Source: Letharia columbiana
Lineage: Eukaryota; Ascomycota; Lecanoromycetes; Lecanorales; Parmeliaceae
NCBI RefSeq assembly: GCF_014066305.1
Contig: NW_023501064.1
Location: 1-64,000 of the forward strand
DNA: 64,000 bases
Reading direction: 5' to 3'
Shown: positions 50,973-59,860 of the stretch, piece by piece
Numbering within the stretch: the first letter of the stretch is position 1
Layout of the letters: every line of letters starts with the position of its first letter
Notes under the pieces: generated by a model
Told to the model about the DNA's origin: nothing
Databases searched by the model: none
The model's input: the letters and a program-made list of their open reading frames with translations, nothing else
Position numbers and translations under genes: made by a program

Positions 50973-52095
50973 TCAAGCCGGGTAACGTTCCTTCTGCTTG
51001 ACACGCTCGCTAAAGGGAGTGATCAAGTGGCTAATGTCTCCTACGGGGATCTGGAATGGAAAGTCGACAGAAGCGAGCATTTGAGCAAAGAAGATCCACC
51101 AGCCTGCCAAAGTTGCGAGGAACCCAAAGGCGCCGGCTGCAACCTGCAATCGCTCTGCCATTTCCGTGTGTCCCAATGCGGTGTGCCAGTATGCGCCAGT
51201 TAGGATAACGAAAGTAAGAAGCAGTCCGAGGAAGATGGCCACGAAGACGAGGTTTGTCCGAAGTGCGCAGATGAGGTAGATCAGACTCAGGAGACCCATG
51301 AAGAGGAGGAAGAAGCCTATATCACAACCAATTAGTATGGAAGCGGCGATCCTGGGGCTAACTTACCAAAGCTCGCGTGGAATCCGGGGCTGGTGAGTCC
51401 TTGTGCGGGCTGATTTGGATCGGCCGCATAAGCTCCATAGGCGTTGAATGATGGTGTCAGTGTCGAGCCAAGCGTGAACCAAAAACCCCCTTTCATTCCA
51501 GAGATTAGCTGCCCGAGATGCATCGTTCGCATGAGAAGGACTCACCAAACGAACAGAAGACCACAAACGAGAACGTGTTTCCAAGGAAGAATTCGAGAAT
51601 ACCCCCAAGGCTCATCAGAAAACCTCCAATGAAGTAGTAGGCGCCAACAGTGGCAATGCCATCTCCGCCGGCGCCCCTCCAGCCCATGAGCTCGCACGAA
51701 AGCGGGCTGAGGCTAAGCAAGAAGCCTAGGAGTGCCAACGGCGTGGGGTTCGCGAATGTGTTCCGGAGCTCGCCTTTGACGGCGTTTTGCGGATTGAGGT
51801 ATATCTTCTCAAACAACTCCGGACTAATAGTGACCGAGTTCGCGGTACGGATCTTGTTGATAGCTTCGTCGGAGGGGACATCTCTGCCTAGATGGTAGGG
51901 TGACGTGGGCGAGTTGTTCACATAGTTTGGGCGGGCTGACTCTTCGGACACATTGTGCCGGGAAGGAAAGGATGGGTTGAAGTTCTTCTCGTGGTCTTCG
52001 GTCTTTCGGTGACGATTATCTCGGTGGAAGGCAAGATATGTATCCATTTGGCCGACTATCGAGTGATTCTTCGAGCAGAGGTAGAAGGTTGACAT
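50973..52095 (-). CDS. GPR1/FUN34/YaaH (AceTr) family membrane protein, probable acetate/ammonium transporter
   Basis: Exons, read on the minus strand, are 52095-51546, 51489-51367 and 51316-50973, giving 338 residues. The introns (56 and 50 nt) have GTGAGT and GTAAGT donors and join CSFG to GFWF, and SFG to FFLLFMG. The N-terminal ~105 residues are polar and cytosolic-like. The NPTPLALLGF motif marks the first membrane segment, matching the family NPxPLGL signature. About six hydrophobic segments follow (ATVGAYYFIGG, FFLLFMGLLSLIYLI, LVFVAIFLGLLLTF, AGAFGFLATLAGWWIFFA). Characterised members (AcpA in Aspergillus, Ato1/Ady2 in yeast) import acetate, and others act in ammonium export or acetate sensing; substrate here is inferred only. 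A downstream Met (residue 17) is an alternative start. Confidence 0.88.
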
Positions 52096-53930
52096 GGGAG
52101 GCTCGGAAACTCTTGATACGAAGAGAGAACGGATGTTTGGCTTTAGGGCGTATGAGTGGTGGTAAAAAGGAGATTTTTCGGTATGGGAAGAAGGTACAAG
52201 TCAATTAGAATATATAATTCTAGAAAATCTTTGCACACTTGCTGATTGGAGGAGGAGAGGTGACATTGAGAGGAGAATTTGAGAGATTCTACATGCGCAC
52301 AGGTTTCAGATTTTGTCCTATCTCCAGCATACCCTGGCGTGCATCAGCACATTGGCCTCTTGCACATGGTCAATGGATGCTGAAGACGGTCATAGCTTGA
52401 TTAGCGTCCTTGGGGGTATGGGGTAATGGGGTAAATAAACATGGGGCCAACTCTTCTTGCGATATATGCACATGCTCATCATCTGGGGAAGACCGTGCGC
52501 AAGCTCTTCCGGCAGTGTAAATGGTCAGTAATAGCTTAGTAGGACGTTGACAAGACTTATGCGCCGCCATTCGCCATTCGCCATTTGCCGTTCGCAAGAT
52601 CAAACGTGGAGCACATCTGTCATGCTGCATTATGCCGTGTCTCGTTTGGGCCACTCTTAGCTTGGTGAAAATTTTGATATACGTTGAGGAAAGTTTTCTA
52701 CCATGATTCATGACTCTTTTCTTCGCGCCAGACGGTCTAACAGCTTTCTACTGCTCCTCTGCACGCACTGTGCCTTCTGGCGCTTAAGCGCACACCTCAG
52801 AAGATCTGGCGCATGTATAGAACTTAGTTATCCTGGATCACAAGGCGCCGCGAGCCAGAACAAGATGCTCATAGAGATGAGACGGATATCCATATGATAA
52901 CGGTTCCTGATCCGAAGACGCACCCTGCACAATTCTTCCGTCTTTCAAGCGCCGAATCAGCATTGTGCCGAAGCCGCTGGCTTGAAGGACCTCAAATCAT
53001 TTGAGGTGCTGGAATCGAACAACCCAATAAGCTCAAATGCATCCTCGTTTGCGATGCAACAGATTAATTTCGCACAGATCGCATCAGGCCAACGAATTCT
53101 CTAGGACAGCATCTAACAGGAACAAGTACCAAGAGAAAAGAGGAGGAGGGATGGTCGGCAATATGAACGCTTCCTGATTAGGAGTAGACCAGATTTGCTG
53201 TAGCCAGGAGCCTCATCATACTTTGCAATGACGCTGCGACTGCGGGTGCTTCTGTTGTTTTCGGGACGAAGCTGTCTCGATGCTTGTAGTAGTTGGTGTC
53301 GCAGGTAACGGCCGACAGCGGAACTCGAATGGCCCCAAGAGCACGAGACAGCCGAACTTAGCCAGTGCGGTTACTGACTTTGTGTGGTATGATATCCATG
53401 TTGTCCCTTCAGCAGGTCACTTACCGAGAGCAACTCCATATTTTGATCCCAGACATCGTTCCATCAACTTTGAACATGCTGCAGGGTTATTGTCATTTCT
53501 CCTCTAAAAGATCAAAGGTGTCACTAATCTCGTAGATTTGTTGGCGCAATGTTATCGGCTCGAAAAGAAGCTCTGACTCCTCCATGAGAACCCACTGAAA
53601 GCAGCAGTCTAAATCTCATCTAAGTACTACTTAGTAAAGGCCCGATAGGTAATCCAGCAAGATCTGGACAGCACCAAATTAGCCAAAACTGTCGCCAAAA
53701 ACCACCTTTGAGGTGATAAGGCGAGCGGTAAGCAGGCGTCCTGCGAAGAAGCTTGCTGCAGTAGCACATTCACTAAGAGACCATCAAAGCAAAGATTTCT
53801 TGGTACAAATGAAATGAACCACATATTCCCTCGGTCAATAAACCTTGAGGCAGAGCATGGACGCTAGGTACCAGGACAGGTGAAATTTTCGGAGAAGATA
53901 TTTCATAGCTCAGTATGAGTTGACGGCAAT
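52096..53930. other. 1.8-kb intergenic region, nothing recognised
   Basis: It holds the transporter promoter (GA-rich at 52240-52290) and the LEU1 3' flank. Open frames are at most about 110 codons, overlap on opposite strands, and resemble nothing I know. A TTCGATTCC-like motif near 53012 (minus strand) does not build a tRNA. A small or non-coding gene cannot be excluded. Confidence 0.4.
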
Positions 53931-56407
53931 CTACCACTCCAAAGGTTCTTCAAGCAGCTCTCCTCTGTTGGTCTTTGGTACCGGTGCAGCCTCCACCTTG
54001 ACAGGACCATTCCTATTACTTCTTTTCAGATAGCCACTCCCATCGAGCCAGGGCGTATCAATCGATCGCCTGTCTTCGAAACTCCTGATCTTGTCATCCA
54101 TTTGCATGGTCAAGCCAATGTCATCAAGACCATTAACCAAACAGTGTTTCCGGAATTCTTCAACTTCGAAGTCAGCCAGCTTGTTTCCCGAAGCATCATT
54201 GACTCGTTGATTTGGAAGATCGACTTCAATCTCACGGCCTGCCTTGGCCTCTTCAGCAATCTTGAGTAGGGTATTTTGGTCCGGGATAGCCAGCGGTAGC
54301 ATGCCGTTTTTGAAGGTATTGTTGAAAAATATGTCAGCGTATGAGGGAGCGATAATGCATGTGACTCCGAAATCAAGCAATGCCCATGGCGCATGCTCAC
54401 GAGAACTACCACAGCCAAAGTTTGGTCCTGTAACCACAAGTATCTTGGCATGCCTGTACGGTTCCTTATTTAAGACAAAGTCAGGTTTCTCGGTACCATC
54501 TTCATTGAAACGGAGAGCGTAGAAAAGAGCCGTCCCAAGACCGGTGCGCTTTATCGTCTTCAAGAATTGCTTGGGGATTATCGCGTCTGTGTCAACGTTC
54601 GACCGCTCCATGGGCACCGCTATGCCCCTTACTGTACTGAATTTTGGCTGGCCCCCTGAGGAACTTGCAGTGGCGCTATTGGCATGAGGCTGGCTGTGCT
54701 CTGGTAAATCGAGTAGACGCTCCAGATCGTCGTCGGTATCAGTGTCAGAGACTTCAGGGCCAAGCTGCACCTTCGGATGAGCCTTTGCTGGTGAAACGTT
54801 CTCGTCTACTAATTTTCGAACATCTGCTAATTTGCCTACAATTGCGGCAGCGGCCGCCATGACTGGTGACATGAGATGGGTCCTGCCGCCAGCACCCTGG
54901 CGGCCCTCAAAGTTTCGGTTTGAGGTGCTTGCACAACGTTCCTTTGGGGAGAGGATATCTGGGTTCATGCCCAGACACATAGAACAGCCGGCTTCCCGCC
55001 ATTCGAACCCGGCATCAATGAATGTTTTATCGAGACCCTCAGACTCAGCTTGCTTCTTCACAAGACCAGAGCCAGGGACAACCATGGCCCTTTTGATGTT
55101 TAGCGCAATCTTTTTGCCATCAACGATGCGAGCAGCGGCTCGAAGATCCTCGATCCTCGAGTTAGTACAAGAGCCGATGAATACCTTATCGATTTCTATA
55201 TTCTCCATGGGTGTGCCAGGCGTTAACCCCATGTATTCGAGCGCACGTCTTGCACTGTCCCTTGCTGGTTCCGTGGGAAAGTCATCAGTGTTCGGCACGA
55301 CGCCGGTGATAGGAACAACATCTTGTGGCGAAGTTCCCCAAGATACCGTCGGAATGATCTCCTTAGCATCGATAAAAACGTCTTCATCAAAAGTCGCGCC
55401 TTCGTCGGTCTTGAGACTTGACCAGTATTTGACGGCCTTCATCCATTCCTGGCTGTCAAATTTTGGCGCCAATGGCCTTCCCTGCAGATATTTGAATGTA
55501 GTCTCGTCTGGCGCTATCATTCCGGCTCTTGCCCCTGCTTCAATGGACATATTGCAAATTGACATTCTAGCCTCCATGCTCAACCCTCGTATAGCTGATC
55601 CGCAGTACTCGATGACTGCACCAGTTCCACCTGCAGTGCCAATTACACCGATGGCGTGAAGAATTATGTCCTTGCTACTGACCCCTGGTGGTATCGCACC
55701 GTCCACTCGTATCCTCATGTTCTTACTTCGCTTCGTAATCAGCGTCTGTGTCGCGAGTACATGTTCAACTTCGCTGGTGCCGATACCGAAAGCCAAGGCT
55801 CCAAAGGCTCCATGTGTAGATGTATGGCTGTCACCACAGACTACAGTGGTCCCGGGCAGAGTGAAGCCTTGCTCTGGGCCTATAATATGTACAATGCCCT
55901 GGCGCTTGTCGCCCAAGCCGAAGTAGGTTAAGCCAAACGCCTTGACGTTCTCTTCCAGGGTGAGGCATTGTGTGCGGGAGTCAGCCTCCTCGACGAATTG
56001 TCCCACGTTCTTGAAGTTCTTGCGGGGCGTAGTGGGCACATTCTGTAGGCTGTTACTAATCTAATCGAGACGGAAACAAGATGTCCCACATCCTCACATG
56101 ATCAGTAGTGGCCAGAGTACAATCTGGTCTCCGCACATTTCGCTTGGCGTTCCTCAATCCCTCAAACGCTTGCTTTGGGCTCGATCAGTCTCCACTTGGC
56201 AGCATGAGTTTGCAATACTCACCGGTGATGTGACTTCATGGACGAGATGTCTATCTGCGTAGAACTTCAGTACATGAAGAAAACCTTGTTTGCGAGAATC
56301 CTCATACCGATATATAATAGAATTGTTCCATCATCTCGCTCATGAACGATGTGGTCCTGAAAAACCTTGTCGTAAAGTGTTCGGGGTTTTCTGTCTGCAG
56401 AAGGCAT
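53931..56407 (-). CDS. LEU1: 3-isopropylmalate dehydratase (alpha-IPM isomerase)
   Basis: Exons, minus strand, are 56407-56308, 56254-56223, 56172-56098 and 56042-53931, giving 772 residues. The three introns (53, 50, 55 nt) cluster at the 5' end, and the 32-nt second exon is easily missed. Joined, they read [25 protein letters not shown] and [14 protein letters not shown]. The [4Fe-4S] ligands are Cys361 (SCTNSR), Cys422 and Cys425 (GCSMCLGMN). [20 protein letters not shown] lies in the large-subunit part. The fused small-subunit domain follows an acidic linker (about 495-530) and has [16 protein letters not shown]. The enzyme converts 2-isopropylmalate to 3-isopropylmalate in leucine synthesis and is a fused monomer in fungi, unlike bacterial LeuC+LeuD. 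Full length, no missing key residue. Confidence 0.95.
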
Positions 56408-56701
56408 GTTTCAGGGGTCTGGTACGCAGCTTCAACTATTTCAATTTGGGCGGTGCGGCCACTCAAAGAATACAATAGGGTACATTATGGAAGAGAGAGT
56501 AAAGTAGTTACTGTACGACGGGGAGAAAAGTGCCTCCGACATCGGTGCGGTAACCGGCTAAAGCTATCTGCTGATTGGCTGCGTAGTTTCTGCGCTTAGT
56601 AAGTCGGTCTCCTGTCCTCCAGGTCGGAAGTTGACTTGACGCGATTCGGTACCTGATAAGATATTTTACAGCGTCATGCTACGACCTATCGTCAAGCTCA
56701 T

Positions 56702-58211
56702 CTATTCCCTATTATCCTGTCTAAATACCCATAGAGCGAGCTCATGTCGTACAAATAGGCCTAAAATACCACACAATGCCTGCATAACAAGAAGTTCAAT
56801 TGCAAGACGGTCTTCCCTCTTGGGACCAAACCAGACAAGCCAAATGTTTAGTAAAGTCAAATTGGTAGACTCGACAATCTCTCCCTCACTGTTCTTTTCC
56901 AGTTTAAGTAAGGGTACGGGAAAATTGGCGAGCAGGCTCATCAGCAGAACCACAGGCTTGGACGGCGGGTGTTGCCATTGCGTCATTGACGGTTCTAAGA
57001 GGCCGCTTCGCGCGTTGAATCGGGGCAGACGATGTCTTGGACAAGGTATGAGCCGGAACAGCTGTGGTGCAGAGTAGATGAAGTTGATGATTTGTGGTAT
57101 GAATAGAAGGAGAACCGTCTTGCTGAAATGTCCAAGGATGCCCACAATGGCGAAGACCATGCCCGCGAAATAGCAGTATGTGTCACCCACGAATACCTTT
57201 GCTGGATACCAGTTGTGCCACCAGAGAGCCATCGAAACTCCCATGAATGGCAAAAGCAAATACATTGAGAACAGGTGAGGATCGGTCGCTGGGTGAGGAT
57301 TCGGAGTACTCGGAGCTGCGTAGAGAGATAGGACGTCGTTGGCGAGCAAGAGGCACCCGATGACTAACGATTGAGAAACCTCGATGCCATTGATGCCAGC
57401 CAGAATGTTGATGCTGTTCGGGCAGAATATGGCAATTGCAGCCATGTAAGCATAATACAGCCAGCCCAGATTTACCATCTTGCCCAGGTACTGCTCCAGT
57501 TGCACCGGTACCACGACATTCGTGACGCCGTAATCGACAAAATAGACGACTAACATAGGAATCGAAGCAAAGGCTGGTATGAAGAGCTTATGTCGCCACC
57601 GAATGTCGAACAAATCGTCGCCGATGCCTAATAGAACAACAGATTGTAGGGACAAGATTGCAGATAGATACGTTGCCAACTAGAAGAGGGGTAGAGTCAG
57701 TCATCTCGAGCTCTGGAATGTTGCGCTATTCTCTGACCTTGTTATGTGGAAAGCGATGCAAACTCCGACCCGTCTCGACAAACTGGTGTTCAATGACGAG
57801 TTCTTTATTGCCTCCGCCTGAAGTGGCGGCCACAATATCTTTGTAAAATGGAAAAGGTATGAAAATAATTATCGTGAGAAGATGGACTACAGCGCATACA
57901 GCCCCCATAGTCTCCGGGCTATGATCAAATAATTAGCACCGTAAAAAGGCACAAAAAGATATCTACCAGCCTATGTACATTTCGATCTGGTTGAGCTTTG
58001 ACATGTCTCGGCCCTTTAGATTCACTTTCATGAAAACGTCTCCGAGCCATCGAATCAGGCTGAAGGTGAGAGCGAATGCTAGACCGCTAAATGCCAACGA
58101 GGCGATTAGAGGCTCGCCATCGCCATGGAACGTGTTGATTAGGATGCCAACACAGGCCGCAGAGAGTGTCAAAAGGCTCCATGCCTCTGGCCCAGATAAG
58201 GTGGTAGTCAT
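56702..58211 (-). CDS. ALG7: UDP-GlcNAc:dolichyl-phosphate GlcNAc-1-phosphate transferase
   Basis: Exons, minus strand, are 58211-57979, 57918-57738 and 57679-56702, giving 463 residues. Intron 1 (60 nt, donor GTACAT) joins LNQIE to I-PETMGAV. Intron 2 (58 nt, donor GTCAGA) joins HNK to LATYLSA. Both donors are weak, but each join restores conserved sequence. There are multiple membrane segments and family motifs: LKGRDMSKLNQ, PETMGAV, GIGDDLFDIRWRHK (the Asp-rich active loop), CPNSINILAGINGIE and KVFVGDTYCYFAGM. The enzyme performs the first step of the lipid-linked oligosaccharide for N-glycosylation in the ER membrane and is the known target of tunicamycin. It is transcribed divergently from SEH1 across 195 bp, which could be a shared promoter. 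Confidence 0.94.
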
Positions 58212-58406
58212 GGCAATTCAAAAGACAATCATTTTTTTATTTCCAAGATGTTGCAGTACAGGCCAAAAATAATAATCGGTCGTCATAAGCGCGATAGCCG
58301 CAGCCAGGAGACATTGCTCCGAGTAAAGGACTTTAATTAATTAGGTACTATGTTCTGGATGACAGCGGCACTGTGCGTAATCCAAGTTTGGTTTGAAAAG
58401 CCTGAT
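58212..58406. promoter_or_regulatory. Bidirectional ALG7-SEH1 intergenic promoter
   Basis: Only 195 bp separate the two start codons. It contains TTAATTAATTAGG near 58333 and a GC-richer patch near 58290-58310. No specific factor site is called. If the alternative upstream in-frame ATG at 58350 is the SEH1 start, the promoter is only 138 bp. Confidence 0.5.
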
Positions 58407-59771
58407 ATGGGTGAAAATAGCGATGTAAATGACATCGAAGGGAGGAAGAACGGATTTCAGAGCTTTGAGCATGCGGCCGCCGATATAGGTACTCAATACG
58501 TAATACGTTTTATGTATTTCTTTTGGATACTGTTGCTAAACCTCCCTAGTGCTTGCAGCGAGCTTCAATTCTTCTGGCACACGGATAGTCCTGTGCTCGG
58601 CAGATCACAAAATCAGGGTGTACAATATAGACGAAGATAACGAGTATTTCTTAGTAGACCAATGGCGTGGTCATGATGCCGAGGTGCTGGATGCAAGTAT
58701 AGCCCTTCTACTGCCGTGGAGATGCGTTGCTAAGAGGTTTGTAATCTGAAGGTCCAATGGCTTGCATCCAGCTTGGGACAGTTCTTTGCAACTATTGGCG
58801 GCGACAACAAGTTCAAACTATGGCGAGAGGACCCATCGCAAGCATTCAAGAGTGGACGACGCTTCAGGTGCATCTTCTCGCAGTCGCCGCTCAACCATGT
58901 CTCCTATGTTTCCTTTGGCTCTAAGACTATCAGACATGATCTTTTCCTCTCTCTAATTACCCACGATGGACTACTTTCCCTTTTGGAGCCCGCAGATCCC
59001 GAATCGTTGAGCTCATGGAACGTAATCGACAACATCTATCCCTTCGGGCAGCACCATCGAGGCACCGAGGCTAGATTCAGATTATCTTTCCACCAAGGCG
59101 AGGGCCCCAGTACCAACGCAGTTTTCGCAGGTTTGGACCCGAATGCAATTTCACTCGCTGTCTCCGCGATCGAACACATAAAAATATATCGCGCCGTTAA
59201 GTCTGGTGAGCCTTCGGAAAGTAATTACCTATTTTACGAAATGATCGAGATACAGACCGATGCCACAATCAATGAAATAGCCTGGGCACCGGGATGCCTT
59301 CATCCGTACGATATAATTGCTGCGGCCTGTAATGACGGTACAATTCGTATTTTCGAAGTCAACACACCACATGAAGTTGATGCATCGTTAAGGACCCCGG
59401 CCGTTAAAGCATACAAACCCAATGGACCGCGAAGAGCGTTACCAGCGACTATGCGTAATGCGCCCTCTGGTATAGGTGCTGGTTTAGCAGACATGTCTCG
59501 CAATGCACCTCCACGCGAGGTCATGAATAGCTTGAACATCAAGCATGAGTGGAAACAAGCCGCATTACTGTCGCATGATGAGGCACCTGTCTGGAGGATA
59601 AGATGGATATACGACGGTAATTACAAGCATTTGTGAATATGTTGTATTCGTTGTCTGACCTCCTACGTAGGCAGTGCTTTGGCTTCGACAGGCGATGACG
59701 GGAAGGTCCACTTATGGAAGCAGAGCTTAAGTGGCGACTACGTTGACTTTGCAGAGACCGAGCCAGTGTGA
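58407..59771 (+). CDS. SEH1: WD40 nucleoporin / SEA complex subunit
   Basis: Exons 58407-58488, 58550-58692, 58752-59616 and 59671-59771 give 396 residues. Intron 2 (58693-58751) has a GC donor, GCAAGT, and joins DAEVLD to VQWLASS. No GT donor nearby keeps the frame. Introns 1 and 3 are standard. WD40 blades include FNSSGTRIVLCSADHKIRVY, GQFFATIGGDNKFKLWRED, INEIAWAPG...IIAAACNDGTIRIFEV and ALASTGDDGKVHLWKQ. The insert RRFRCIFSQSPLNHVSYVSF is typical of fungal SEH1. SEH1 belongs to the Nup84/Y complex of the nuclear pore and to the SEA/GATOR2 complex on the vacuole. The start at 58407 was chosen because the protein then begins shortly before GFQSFEHAAAD, as in relatives. Confidence 0.92.
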
Positions 59772-59860
59772 AGGACGAAGTGGACGAGTGATGATACTAT
59801 TCTCCCCATTGCTAGAGGCTCATAGCCCCTGAGGAAGCGAGAGCGAGGGTGTTCGCTTCC

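Noticed and set aside
52990..53050. tRNA-like TTCGATTCC motif on the minus strand
   Set aside because: The flanking bases do not form the five-pair T stem, and no D-arm or acceptor stem could be folded around it.
56540..56565. Leu3-like CCGG palindrome upstream of LEU1
   Set aside because: GCGGTAACCGGC has the wrong spacing for CCGGNNNNCCGG, so it is not a supported Leu3 site.
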